Positions 47,359 through 61,700 of a DNA stretch of 64,000 nucleotides are shown one piece after another (the first letter of the stretch is position 1; every line of letters begins with the position of its first letter). The translations under genes and the position numbers were made by a program. Source of the DNA: Adineta steineri (Eukaryota; Rotifera; Eurotatoria; Adinetida; Adinetidae); NCBI GenBank assembly GCA_905250115.1, contig CAJNOI010000107.1, positions 164,144-228,143 on the forward strand. Reading direction: 5' to 3'. Below the pieces are notes generated by a model. It made no database searches, was not told where the DNA came from, and worked only from the letters and a program-made list of their open reading frames with translations.

Positions 47359-50300
47359 TTAATAAACCCAGCTAACAGGTACCCATTGAGGTTGTAGACT
47401 AACTCGTTCGATAGCATATTGTAGCTATTAATAAAAAAATCAAAATTAAAATTTATAAAACAAAAACAAATAAATAAATTCAGCTTACAGCTCGTATTGT
47501 TTCTTCAATATCATTATTAACAATAACTAAATCAAAATAATGTCCATATGCTTGTTGTAAAAGTTCACTTTCTTTTACTAATCGTTCTAAGCTTTCATCC
47601 TAATAGAGAAAAAAGAATTCCAATCTTATATCCTATAAATCAATGTCTATTTATTATTCTTACATTAACACCTTTGATTTGTGAAAGATCAGGTGCAGCT
47701 ATAAAAACTATATAAGGTGCAAATTCTGCTGTACGTAATACTTTTAATGCTTGTGGTTCAACATCAAGTATAGCCATAAGACCTTGTCGATTAATATTAC
47801 GTATTGTTTCAAGTTTTGTTCCATACATTGCATCATCATGTGTACCATATTCTAAATATTCATTATTAGCTATGTCACGCATCATTTCTTCATGTGTAAC
47901 AAAGTAATAATTTTTTCCATTTTCTTCTTCTTTTTTTGGTAAACGTGTAGTGTCTAAATATGAAAGAAGAAAAAATCAAGCATTATTTTTTGATTCAATA
48001 AAAAGAAAAAACAATTCTATTTACGTGGTATTGGATAAGCAAAACGTTTTGGTTGACTAGTAATTAATGTATTTTTTATATGACGACGACCAACACCATG
48101 TGCACCTAAAAAACAATAAAAGAGATAAAAATTGATTTAAAAAAGAAAATTTCTTACCAAGTAAAACAAGAGTTTTACGACGAAATTCCGGTAAACGTAT
48201 GACTTCTTCATATGTAACCAAATCAAGTTGATCAAAAACAGCATTATGTTTTGCTAAATATTTATCTTTCATTACTTTACGTTTACGTCCAAAAACACCA
48301 CAGTTAGCTAAATAAAAAATAACAATTTTGTTATTCAAGATCTATACTTAATAATCATAGAATCTTTGGATTGAAAAACTCAATGATAGTTAATTCAATT
48401 ATTCTTTCGTGCGAAACAAAATCTACTTGTTGTTATTCACAACTTTTTTTTTATTCCTAGAAGAAATCGAAAGATTCATACCGCTTCCATCTTTAGCTTT
48501 TTCAATAGCATTCGTTGCAATTCTCCATTCTTGTAATTCAGGTGATGGTATTAAACCTGCAGGTGAACTATCATAATCTGCATGATAATTATTTATCATT
48601 CGTTCATCTATATTTCGACATGACATTGCTTTTTTGCCTTGCCACCAATTATGATCATCTTTCGACATAATTTGTAATATATCTCCTATAGAAAATTTAA
48701 TTCCTGCTTGTGCACTTGGAATTAAATCATCATCTTTTGGATCATAACTGAATAAAGCTTTGACATAAATCTAAATTTCAATAGATAATTATAAAAAAAA
48801 ATGGAAAATTAATATTTTGTAAATCTTTATACATCACAAGGTGGTGGTTGACTTCGATAACTAGGGACAATTTTAAATGTAATACTGCCACGAGCATCTT
48901 TCTACAAAGAAAATTAATAAAAAAAAGAAAGAAAGAACTTGAAGGAATATTAATAACATACCAGCATTTGTTGTAAATATTGTATTGGATGATTTGAAAC
49001 AGGTTGTCCATTTATTTCTTTAATTTCATCACCAACATGTAATGTTCCTTGTCGATGTATCATTCCACCATTAAGTATACGTGATACTAAACATCGTTTA
49101 TTTTCTGTCATACGAAGTGTAATACCCTAAACAAAAAATAAAATATCTTAATTTGTTAATTTCTTTATCCATTATTACTAATGGTTCATCAGTATTTCGT
49201 TGAAATTGAACAAGTCGTATACGTGTTACATCACATGTCGTATCACTTAAACCATCACCACCATGACCAGTACTCTCATTTAATCCACTACCATTCTGAC
49301 CATTATAATCATGATCATAATTCGCATCTAATGTTAATGTATTTTGACCAAAATAAGATGGTGTAACACGTATGGCACCATCACCATAGACTTCTTGTGC
49401 AACGACATCATGTGCTTGTAGAAGAGACTAGAAGTAATAAAAACATATACTTGTCATTTCTTCTACTCGACAAAAAATGGAAACGGATATGGAGAAGAAC
49501 ATGAATAATTAACTAAATCAATAATATTCATTATAATAAATTAATTTACCTTTTCAGCCATAGATAATATGACTTTTATTTTTAAATAAAAATAATAGTA
49601 AAAAAGAAAAATGTTTTAGAGATAGATTTTTCTTTGCTCGTCTCTTAATAAGAAAAAACATACTCTGTTATATTAGCTTAATGTGTGTTTATATTAAGAA
49701 TTTCTAAAAGGCATAATATCTAAATTAAATTTCATTTAATTTTCCTCAGTTGAATAAACTAATATAATAATTTTCTCAAAAAAAAAAAATTTTTTTTCGG
49801 AATGATATCAAGTTCTATCGAGAATCTTATCTTTATAGAAAAATATTTTTCTAATATTATATTTCTATGTGATAGTACGAGTTTTCTTTAGATATACAAC
49901 TGATAGACATTTACGAATGTTTGTACGAGTATAAATCAATTCAATGATGGATATCTCATTCTTATACATACCATTACAAACTATTTATGCATATGATTAA
50001 TAGTAAAAAAAAAGTACATTGATTTATATATCTATAGAAAATAGTAGTACAATAATCATAATATTATTTCTTTTTCTTTTTCTCTTATTGCAATACTCAT
50101 TCGTGCTTCTCTTTTTGCTTCATTCTGAACATTCAAGACAGAGAGAGAGAGAGAGAGAGAGTGCGTGTCTATTAATCGTTTCTATGTTATCACAAATCCA
50201 TTGGAGAAATGGATGAGCTTGATTGATCCCGACGGCTATAGTAGAAATATTTAATTCAATAGTTTTTTCTTCTTCTATCCAATTCATCATTTCATAACTA

Positions 50301-53300
50301 TTTCAATCAATGAATAAAACTCAAATTCTATAGAGATTTAAGAAAAAAAAAGAAAACGTCTCTTCTTACTTGTTTAATATGTTCAAGTGTGCAATAGACT
50401 TTTAAACTATGTTCATCCATAATAACGAGAATGATGATGATAGAATTATTATTAATAACAATAACAACAAGCATACTTCTTTACAATAAATAAAGTCCAA
50501 TATGGACAAATAGAAGAATTATAAAATCTATTCAAATAGTACTAATCATTGAGGAAATGTAACATATTTAGATCATATATCTTTTTTGCGAAATAATCAT
50601 TCAATGTTGTCGATCATCACCCTTACATATATATTAGCATAGTAGTAGATAATCAATAGAGACATCGAAGAAAAAAGAGAAGCGAAGAAAAAAAAGAAGG
50701 GAATCGAGAAATGCAAGAAAGATGATAGAGAAAAAGAAAAAGAAGAAGAAGAAACAAACGATCAGATTTCAATTATCTCTCCGTCTTTTGCGGTTCATTC
50801 GGATTAGTCAAGCAATATATATATAAATATGTATATACGATTAACTATGGTTATAGTTAGAAAAGAGAGAAAAAAAATATATAGATATATACGGTACCTG
50901 TAAATGAGGTTCAAGTAATATTTTCAAAAGATCATGTGCATTTTCTGATGTATGTTGATAAGAACCTTGTTCAATAGTTGTTATTATATCCGAAACAATT
51001 TGTACAACATTTGATTCTGGAGTATTATATGGACGAATTTCATCCGAATTAATACGATCATATAACTAAATACAATTATATCAAAAAAAATAAATAAATA
51101 AATTATTTTTTTTACTTCAAGTAATGTTTGTAATTGTTTATCTTCGAATAATTTTTGTAAAAAATCAAGTTCAACACGATCACCAATGGTTAACCATTGA
51201 GTATCTTCTAATGAATCAAGTATTTGTGAAACAGCTAAATAAAAATAAGAAATACATTTACATATTAATTTCTAAGAATTATTCTTCTAAGTAAAAAAAA
51301 TTCAACGTAGAAATTATTACGTTATCAAATGTTTAGAGCAATGAAAATCGATCCAATAAATATAAATTTTACGCATCAATTAAAGCAAAAATCATTATCA
51401 TATCTTACGATGAGACATGCTGATGCCAGAATAAACCCAGAGGCTGTTTCATATAGATATAAAATGAGAATGTAAAAATATGAATAAATGAGAGAAAACT
51501 GATTGCGATCGATTCATAATTATAGATGTGCGTGGTAACTAGTTTTAATTCTAATCAATAGGAGTTGAGAATATGAGAAAAATATTTACTTCAGATAGTT
51601 CTTAATGATCGAACAATGAATTCATAACTATTACTCATTTAATTGGTTTTTATATAATCACTAATAGTAAAATTTAATTTTACTCAAGTATCGGATCCTA
51701 TCCGATCGAATCTAACGGTCGAAATTAATCATCTATAAATGGAATTCAATATTTGGACACATACAAGTATGTACTTATATCAATCTCAATAACTGTCAGT
51801 CTTACTGGTCATTAATCTCTTTATAGATCTGCTCGATTGATTACTAAATTGACTAAGCACTTATCGGAATAAGAATAGATTCGATTAGTAGTAATATATA
51901 TCGATACTTAAAGTACTCCTAAAAGTATTAGAATGTGAATTCGATCTTACTTATCAAGACTAAAAAAAGAAAACTAATTCTATTCATAGCATTTCTATCA
52001 AGAGAGTCTCTAATACAACATGAAGATTGTTATACTGTAAATAGTAAAGGTCAAATAATATTTATTTTTAATTTAGTAGTTATTGTCAAAGAACGCAGAT
52101 GTTCACTGTAGAATGTCATATAGAGAAGCTAAATTGTATGTCTTGAATCATGAAAGGAAAGATTTGACTTTCAAGCTTCATAAAATCAAACAACTGCTAT
52201 TAAAAAAACTAACAGGTAATAATAATTTTTTAATTATAGAAAATAATATATTATTCAACATCAAAAAAGAAAAAGAATAGTTGAACTTAACTGTTTCCCT
52301 TGAAAGCACTTATACTAGATGATTATCTATAGGTAACTAAAATTTATATTGTAAGTACCCACTCTTTAAAATACTTTTTTTTTTTTAGAAATATACAAAA
52401 CATCTGCTAATGATGTATAGAAATATATTCAATCAATTGAACTATAATGTATAAATATTTGATAAAAACATAACAAAGAGATTTTGTAGTGATAATTCTC
52501 TTGAAATAATTACTTGTCAACGAGATAAAGACTTACCCGATGATGCCATATCGTCAAAATCATTTGAAGATGCTGTTGTCAACACATGTCCTGGTAATTC
52601 TGATGATGAATTTGTTGTTGTCATCAGTGAATGAAACGGTAATTGAGACCAATGGGGACTGGAGACAGCTGCTAGTACTATACCCTAAATAGATTTATTT
52701 ATTATCATAAAGCATAACATACACTAATAGGCATTCAAAGATATATATACTTTTAATTTTCGTCTTGCATTAAATTTACGCAGTTCGTCAACAGTATCTG
52801 GTAGATGTTTTCGTACTGCAAATTTTTCACGTTCCTAAAAAAAATGTAAATTATTATATTAAAATACTCTTTAAATATAGTTCTTTTTTTTTTTATCGAA
52901 TTTTTTCTAAATGTCATAAAAGCACATTAGTATAAATTAATGCTCAATAGTAGTGTGCTATGTACCACGCATAATTAGGTAAATTATTTCCTTCCCTTTT
53001 TTCATACAAAAAGTAAATGTTCAAGTGTCAAAGTAGAAAAAAAAGGTTGGATAATAATAAAAATTTCTTTCTCCTTGAAACAAGATTAATTATAGATTAC
53101 TCTATTATTCTTTAACTTACTCGAATCCATGGATGTGCAAGTGCCTCTTTAATTGTTATTCTGTCATTTTGATTTAAGCATAACAAACGAGTGCAAAGAT
53201 CTTTAGCAGATTCAGATATATGATCCCATTGTCGACTTTGCATCTTGAAAAGAAAAAAAGAGATTATATTAATTTTTGGCTTTTCAGAAATTATTATTTA

Positions 53301-54872
53301 CACTATAAACACCAGCTGAAATCATTTCAAAAACACGATTTTTTGTTCCAGCAAATGGTAAAGTACCCGTTAATAGAACATATAACATCACACCTAATGC
53401 CCACATATCAACCGGTCGACCAAAACCTGGTGATTCTCGATTAACAACTTCAGGTGCCATAAATGCAGGTGTACCAATTCGACTAGCTTGAATTAAACCA
53501 GATTCTGGTAATTGTAATGCAACACCAAAACCACCTAATTTAACCGGTGCAGCATTTTCTTTTGAAGATAATAAAACACAATGAGGTTTTAAATCTCGAT
53601 GAATTATTCCACGATCATGTATATAACGAACAGCTTCAAATATTTGACGCATATAATGACTATAAAAAAAATATATACATATATATTTAAGATATAAAAA
53701 TAATAAAATGAATACCTAGCTACAGCTTCGCTGTATACAAAACCAGCAAGAGCACGTTTTTCTATTTCAAAACATAAATCTGCACCATCCATACTAAAAA
53801 AAAAGTTTTTTAATTAATCATTCATTATATTTAGAGGTAGATATGATCTTCTATAAAAATTTGAAATAGATTAAAATCTATTTTTCTAATCTTAATAAGA
53901 TAAATCATGTTTTTTTGAACTAGAGCAGAAACTCATAATATATATATGTAATTCAATCAAGAGACAAAAACATCTTTTCCATATTACTTTATTCAATTAA
54001 TAAAAAAACATTATCTATGGATCACTACAAAACAATATGAGTACCTCTATTCTACGTGTTCGTCTAAATAATATAATAATAAATGTCACTCATAGAAAAA
54101 TATTGTATTGACGTATTGCAATTGACTTTAAAAATGAAAAATGATCACTTAAAATGTCTATTATTGAAATAAAAAATAGAGCGTATTTAATGATGAATCA
54201 TTTAGTCTTAGATGTATTATTTGTTATCATTTTATAGAATGACAAAACAAGAACTTTTCGCCCTTGATATTAGCTTTTGTCCTTAAAAAAAAGACGTTTT
54301 AGAATCTCCTGAGGAATTATTTTGAGTTCGTCATATACATCTTATAAAATGTCAATATTTCTATTAGATACCGGATGCCAATAAGAATCGTATTTCAATA
54401 GAAACAATCATGCATAAATATATTTCAACATACTATTCAAAAACCATGAATAGACAGCCTTCAGATTCAAATGTTTCATATAATTCAACAATATGTGGAT
54501 GTTTAAGACTTGAACATATACTAGCTTCACGTTGTAAATCTAATTGTTAAAAAAGAAAAATAGAAAAAAAAATATATTTGAAATTGATGAAAGATTTACC
54601 ATCAGCAGAAAATCCTGGTGTTGCAGTAAATTGTTCAACATCAATAATTTTAACTGCATATTGCGTATCGCCTGATTTATTAGTACATCGACGAACTACA
54701 CTAAATGGACCCCTTTAAAATAGATAAAAATGAATAAAAAACGTTTCAATGATAAGATTTGAATTATTTTTTCATACTTTCCAATAATTTCAAAGAGATT
54801 ATATAAATCCGAAAAACAAACAGATGATTGCTCATCATTATCAGGTACCGAAGTTGTAGTTTCTATATGCAT
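47359..54872 (-). CDS. CASK: CASK / Lin-2 scaffold (MAGUK with CaMK-like domain)
   Basis: Nineteen coding exons give 953 residues (human about 926): 54778-54872, 54600-54712, 54434-54539, 53716-53793, 53302-53659, 53121-53243, 52751-52834, 52537-52684, 51116-51234, 50898-51065, 49179-49427, 48962-49126, 48833-48901, 48482-48770, 48158-48307, 48025-48105, 47664-47953, 47489-47599, 47359-47424. The order is CaMK-like kinase, two L27, PDZ ([17 protein letters not shown]), SH3 ([20 protein letters not shown]) and guanylate kinase ([17 protein letters not shown]), ending QWVPVSWVY. The kinase keeps CASK's unusual sites: HRDLKPHC (151-158) with Cys for Asn, and GFG (174-176) for DFG. CASK scaffolds neurexin, Mint and Veli at synapses and cell junctions. 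A TTTCTTCTTTAG acceptor lies 32 nt before the chosen ATG. Confidence 0.97.
49428..50897. other. Long CASK intron between second L27 and PDZ exons
   Basis: A 1.47-kb intron, far longer than the usual 50 nt. It includes a (GA)n tract at 50140-50162 and purine-rich stretches near 50680-50760. It may hold an internal promoter or regulatory element. No exon is recognised. Confidence 0.6.
50140..50162. repeat. (GA)n microsatellite
   Basis: About 11 GA dinucleotides inside a CASK intron. Direct observation. Confidence 0.93.
51235..52536. other. Long CASK intron before the L27 exon
   Basis: A 1.3-kb AT-rich intron. A + strand frame at 52083-52280 is Lys-rich with no support and is taken as chance. 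Confidence 0.6.
53794..54433. other. CASK intron in the kinase domain
   Basis: A 640-nt intron between the exons ending VFE and starting MDGADLCFE. Nothing else recognised. Confidence 0.7.
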
Positions 54873-55677
54873 GATACAATTCGACAGATGCACATTGTGA
54901 ATAGCTAAAGAAGAAAAAAAGAAACAAAAAAATTTCCTTTTCAATTATAAATGCGCTTAAATAAATGACGAAATGAACATGATAAGAAAGTCACGATGGA
55001 ACTAGCTCAGGAAAAGAAACTAATCAGGCTAATTTGATTGCATTTCCTATCATCTTAACATGACAGATCCGAACAAGCAGATTCAGCAGGAGTAATAACA
55101 ATTAACTTTAACCAATAAGAACAAGCGAAAAGAATGTAAACAAATAACAACAATATGTGGTCGATCTATAAATCAATCAAAACTAATTTTCATATTAATT
55201 TTTTTTTCTTTTATTAAAAATAAATTTAATAAAACAATATTATTTACGTATTAAATAAGAAAAAGTTCTTATTATTATAATATTTTTCATCTAACCGTTC
55301 AAATACGACCTCTTTCGACAAAAGAATTTTCCGGGCAAAAAAACAATAATTACGTATTTAGAAAAACTAATTATTTTTTATTTTCGAATAACATCACAAG
55401 ATATTTATTATTCATATTCATATTCAACAATAAAAAAGACGCAAATAAATATACACGTGCATACATCAGTCACTTTAGTTGCACGAACGATGATGTCTGT
55501 GTATACGTAAAAAAAAAGAATCACATGTTTTGTTGTCTTTCTTCATACCAGTATTACTAGGCATTTTTTATTGTCAATAGTCAGCTGATATTTTTTTTTC
55601 TTCATATTTATAGTTCACTCAAAAGATCGATTGGATTTTAGATTAATTATTAGTTAAGAGTAAAATCAATTTTAAAA
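54873..55677. other. Divergent promoter region CASK / UBE2H
   Basis: About 0.8 kb between the CASK start (-) and the UBE2H start (+). It should contain both promoters. No specific element is identified. Confidence 0.5.
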
Positions 55678-57371
55678 ATGTGTTCACCATCACCTGGTAA
55701 ACGACGTATAGATACAGATGTTATTAAATTGTAAATAAATAAAATTCATACATAAAGTTTTGAATCGAAATTTTTTCTTATTAGAATTGAATCAAATCAC
55801 CAAGTAACGCTTATCACTGGTCTCAATGAATTTATGGTTAAATTTGCTGGACCACATGAAAGTATAGTTTAATTTGAGAGAAGAAATATTCTTTAGAAAA
55901 AAAAAATATTTTCGTTTTAGCTCCGTATGAAGGTGGTGTATGGAATATTCGAGTTGATCTACCCGATAAATATCCTTTCAAATCACCATCAATTGGTATG
56001 TATAAACAGTTCAAAATAAAAATCTCTATTAACTTACCATTAAAAATATTAAATGACTAATACTAATGTACTTTGGACTTATATTTATAAGTATATATTA
56101 TTGACATATGTCACCATATTGATGAGTCCTGTTATTTATTTACATCTGAAAACAAATTATAGATGTAATACTATCATAAACCCTAAAAGCTTTTTTGGAT
56201 TAAAAGCATTAAGCTAAATCTGTAAAAATAGTATTGATCGAGATGGTTAATAGAAATCATATATTATCGATATGAAAATCGAGAAAAATAAACAAGGTTT
56301 ATATAGGTTATCCAAATAGAAGCGTTCTAAAAACGTTTTTTTGTTTCTGTAAATTGATAATAATTCTATTTAGAAGTGTGAAACTAAAATAAGTTTAGCA
56401 CAATGATCGAAAAAAAAATTCGAATCAGATATGTTAAACCATAAATAATCAATGGGAAATACTAGTAATATTTATTAGTTAAGTGTAATGTCTAAAAGTA
56501 TGCTTTCAATTATATCATGCTAAAAATTTTTGTACTATATAATTGTCAGCTTGCGGAAGTTTCGCTCTAGAGAGAGATCACAAGTAAAGATAACTTTTAA
56601 TTGAAGGTAGAATTAAATCGGAAGACTCATAGTGCTTATTGAGTTATCCCGGACAGTTGGTTCCGGAGATAGACGTATGATTTTTTCCCCCATCTATAGA
56701 GAAGTTTCTATTTATTCATGTCGTATTCCCATACTGATTATAAACAATATCTCAATCTTTACGCCAATGAAATTTCTTTTTAATATTCTGTATAGGTTTC
56801 ATGAATCGAATTTTTCATCCAAATATCGATGAGATGTAAGTGATATTATATTCTTTTCAAAAAATATCTCAATTAAAAATAATAGGTCCGGTACAGTTTG
56901 TCTCGATGTAATTAATCAAACATGGACTCCAATGTATGGTGAGTAAATATTAATGTTTAAAAATTATTTATTATTTTTGTTTTATTAAAAAATAAAGATC
57001 TCGCAAATATTTTTGAATCCTTTCTTCCACAATTACTTGCCTATCCAAATCCGGTGGATCCTTTGAATGGCGATGCTGCAGCTTTATATCTTCATAAACC
57101 TGATGATTATAAGAAGAAAGTGCGAGGTATATTCATAGATAATACCAAGATCTATTGATTTAATATTTTTTTCGATTACATAGAATATGTTCAACGTTTT
57201 GCAACAGCTGCTATGGCTGAAAGTTTATCTGCAACAATTAATGGTCAAACATCATCGAATAATCAACCGAATGATATAAACAATTCCAATCAAACAAATA
57301 AAACTGAGTCCGACGATGAATTATTAAGTGATTTTAGCGAAGATGAAGCTGCCGATATGGATTTAGAATAA
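55678..57371 (+). CDS. UBE2H: Ubiquitin-conjugating enzyme E2 H
   Basis: Seven exons (55678-55730, 55785-55861, 55921-55995, 56796-56835, 56886-56938, 56998-57126, 57184-57371) give 204 residues (human 183). The start [20 protein letters not shown] is diagnostic for UBE2H. The UBC fold contains [44 protein letters not shown] with catalytic Cys87 at the same number as in human, and [20 protein letters not shown]. The tail ends [14 protein letters not shown], matching the acidic C-terminus of UBE2H. The extra length is an Asn/Ser/Thr-rich insert before that tail. UBE2H works with the CTLH/GID ubiquitin ligase. Intron 3 is long (55996-56795) and holds a slightly GC-richer stretch near 56530-56700. 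Confidence 0.97.
55996..56795. other. Long UBE2H intron
   Basis: An 800-nt intron. About 56530-56700 is less AT-rich than its surroundings and could be a mobile-element remnant; no ends recognised. Confidence 0.5.
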
Positions 57372-58763
57372 AGAAAAGGCAATGCTATATATTCTTCTTT
57401 CTAACTATTTTTTTTTCTTTGTTCAGTTTTATGTTTTATTATTATCTCTTATATATATTATCCTATTTGTTTTATTATTAACGCTCACAAGATGAACATT
57501 AGGCGATTGAAACATGGAAAATGATTTCTTTTCTTTTTTCTTTTCTTCTTGTCTTTGTAAATAAATATTCTTGTGGGCTTTTCTTTATTTAATGCTTTGA
57601 AGACAAAACTCATATACAGTATTCTTTTCTTTTTGTAGCCAATGCACATATGTAATACTCTGCTCAGGTTTTAACTCCTGCACTTCTTTTTTCTTTGTGT
57701 ATGTGTGCTAGACGGTGTTCTCTTTTTCGATATCTACTGCTTTTGTTTACACACTATTATACATATATATACACATTATATTAAGATCAGCAGAATATCT
57801 TATGTTTTTCCTGTATATCATTATCATTCGATATCATATTGATTATTCAAGCATGAAAGACTATTGGGATTTACAATAGTAGATAGTTCTATCTACTTAT
57901 AAATAATGTCACAAGAGTAGAATTAGTTTAAATTTACTGGATGATATATGTAAGACATTTGGGGACTTTATTCAAGGTTAATTATTATTTTTATCTTAAT
58001 ACAAATTTATATTTCAAGGAAAAATCTTCTTTCTTTTTTTTTATTGTTTACAATCTTCGTCAATATTCTAATCATATATATGAATAAATCTACTTTCTTT
58101 TTTGTTATTTTCAACAACATGTTTTTGTCTATAAGTTTATGACATTAGCATAAAAAATAAATCATGTCTTATTTATGGAACTGTAAAAATCTTTCTAACT
58201 GAATGAGTTTTAATGGTCAGGATATGCATATTAATGTAAGAAAGAAAAAAGAAAGAGGCTTATCTAGTTACATTGTAGACTATTGTAATTTATTTATAGA
58301 ACTTATTTGATTTTAATTATAATCAAACATTGTAGAATTTTATTATTTTGTATTATAACACATACAGATTATTTGTTAAGAAACAGAACGACATTGAATA
58401 ATAGTCTTTCTTTTTTTCTCTTAATCTATAAATATCTTGTCTTATCATTGATCGATCATTTTTTATCAGTCTTCTGAAGAGAATATTATATAATTAAAAA
58501 ACTAATCTTACTTTTGTATAAGATTAGTTTATCAATTGAAATCTCGGGAATAATGTATAGATTTTGAGGTCTTTCCTAACTTATTTTATTACCCACGTAA
58601 TTATAACCTTCTTTTTTTCGAATTAAGAAAAGACATAAGAACATGAATAGAAAAAAAAACACAAGTATAATAAGTCGACATCGGAACAAACGTAAATCAA
58701 GAAAAAAAAACAAAAAAAAATGTTGCCTTTTTAATTTTGTTTTATCAACAAGAGTCAAATATT
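57372..58763. other. Convergent 3' regions of UBE2H and PTBP
   Basis: T-rich on the + strand, with AATAAA-type signals (for example about 57560-57566) suited to UBE2H mRNA ends. No gene. Confidence 0.5.
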
Positions 58764-61700
58764 TTATAATTTGCTCTTCGAAAACGATACACGGAGATGC
58801 ATTGAATCTGCTAAACGATAATTATGAGTATTCTAAAAACAAAAACATGAGATAAAAATTCATTAGAATATGTTTTTAAATACATACAATTAATCCTGCT
58901 ATAGCTTGTTCAATAGTATCCATTTCAATCAATGCCATTTTACGATCTTTTTCAAAGAATTTAAATCGTTTTATTGTACCATATTGCGAAAATATATTTC
59001 GAATATCTTCTTCGCTTGTTTCAGTTCTAAGAAAAAAGAAATTGATTTCTTTAGACAAATTAAAAAAAAATTCTTACGGAATATTTGATAGATGTAAAAC
59101 ATTGCCAGGTGGAAAAATATTATTATAATTTTTTGATCCTGGTTTTTTAAAACGATGTAATGGAGAATTTGTGAAATCTTTTGTTAAACCCATATCCTAT
59201 AATCGAAATAATTTCTTTTTCAAATCAAAATAAATATAATTTATTGTTACCGATGTTCCATCTTTTGGCATTTGTACAAATTGATGTTTAGAAAATGAGA
59301 CTCGTATAGATTTTCCAAACATTGTTACATGATCAAGATTTTGATGAGCTTAATAAATAAAAATATACACAATTAAATGATGACAGAAACACATATATCA
59401 TCAGAATTTGTTAGATTCGAAAATCTTAGATTTGAATTTATGTCATTGAGCATTTTTCCTTTTCGGATTTAGACATTCGATACATTTTAGTTTGAACAAT
59501 TTTGTAAGAAATATAGATATTATTGAGTCTTATATATTTACCAACAGCTGCTTGTTGTGGTGTAGCAAATTGAATTAATGCTGAATCTTTTTTGTTAAAT
59601 AAAATTTTTACCCGATGCACATCACCATAGACACCTATGAAAAATAGGAAAAAATTGTTTTCAAAAGATTTACTTTCAGTTGCCTATCAAGAACGAGAAA
59701 AGAAAGAGAAGATACACATACCGAATACTGTGAATAAGGACTCTGGAGTCGTCATCTAATCGTCCGAAAGAGGAAAAAAGAGAAAGAAATGAATAGATAT
59801 TCGAAAGAGATGTATTTTGTTTTCTAACTTATTCATTAAAGAAAAAGATTATAAAATATATGTTTTGTTTTGTTTTGTTTTTCTCTACTTACATCTTCAT
59901 TAAGGTTTGATACGAGAATAACGGGACCATTTTGAACAGACATCATATGAGGATTTTGTTGTTGATGGGATTGCATATGTCCTGGTGGTAAACCATGCAT
60001 AGGTGGTGGTGGAGGAGGATGACCTGCACCGTATGGATGACCATATGGACCAGATGTAGCACCTACCATTGGATTATAAGCGCCGGATGATGGTGGGAGT
60101 GGACTCATTAAATGACCACCATTACCTAAAGAAAAAATGTCAAAAAAGGATAATATCATTAATAATAAGTACTAATATTGATGATGAATTATTTCTGACG
60201 TATTATTAGTAGAAGAAGGAAGGAAGGAAGGAAAGATTTTATGTGTTTGTATGAACAAAATAATCGAAAAGAAGTAGCACAATTTGCAAATCTTCATCTT
60301 AACCTTTTTTGTTATTCAATAGCTGCTTCACATTAATTTCATTTGTTATTATTTATCATAAATGGCCACATAAGACAACATTGAATTATTCTGAGAGATA
60401 TTAAGAGTAGTTGAAAAACATTAAAATATACATTCTGTATATATATAGATTTTTCTCTTGACATTTCTCTGATACTTTACACTTGTATTAATCTCGATTT
60501 GAAATATCCATTTAATACTGTTTTATATTTTATTATTATTTGATTATTGCTAAAGATTTAAAATCTATTATCAACAGAACTTGTTTGGGAATTATGATCA
60601 AGTACTTTAAAACTTTTTTAAAGGTTATACCTGATATATCATAACCAGGAGCGATACCGCTTGTTGATGGAGGTCGACCGCGTACTGCAGCAGCTGCTGA
60701 GAAATAATCTGAAAAATAAGAATATTATGTTGAGAAAAAACGTTGTAAAGAAGATTTTTTTGTACCGTAACGATAATCTTCATTGGAAGTAGATCTTTGT
60801 AATGGAAGAAGGCCAGGATTTGAATGCATGCGATCTATAAATTAGAATTAATAATATCAAAAGTAGATAAAAGCAAATAACCTAAATCTATTTGTTGACC
60901 CATATTTCCGTCATTGGATGGTAATGTTGGATTAGTATAATCTCGACTTTTATCATTATTATATTTAACAGTGAGTGAAAGAAGTTTGGAATATTCAATT
61001 TGGAGCTAGATAATATATATACATGTACTTCGGAAGTAGTTTTAAAGTGAAAATACTTACAGTACAACAACCATTGTATATATTCTGGCCATGTAATTGC
61101 TAAAACAAGACGAAAGAAAATGTATAAAAACGTCTCGTACAATACAATTAAAACTAGGATTTCATATTATTGATAATATTCTTTATAGCATACGAAATTA
61201 AACTTGTTATTCCTTAGGTATTTCTTACTGCGTTAGACTCGGTTCATGATACAATAATTAAAGATTTCCATAAGAATCTATCGCAAATAATGCTTTACAT
61301 TGTAATTCCGAACAGTTCATGTATCAATACGAAACATCAATTTCAAATTACTTTAAATATCTGAAGAAGATGGATTCATGAGACTAGATTCTATTGCTCG
61401 TATTAACTTGTATTCCTCGAAAACAATTGCTCATTACTCAAATTTATAATGACATAATTGATCTTTATTCTTTTATAGACCGAATATATTTTCACGATCA
61501 TTTGTAGAAGCTAAAAATTTAAAACTATGTTCATCTCTCTACCAACAAATTCTTGTGCAAAGTATCAATCATTTATTAATACTTTATCTCAAACAGACGA
61601 TTCTATACCGTAATGCAGAATAACAGTAGAATTCTCAAAAAACAAATATTTAGCGAGTATTATTAGTAGATTTGGAATGTAAAATAATCATTTCTATAGA

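Noticed and set aside
1079..50162. CRISPR-like arrays, bacterial operons or prophage signals
   Set aside because: The window is eukaryotic; no direct repeat-spacer structure was seen, only microsatellites and inverted repeats.
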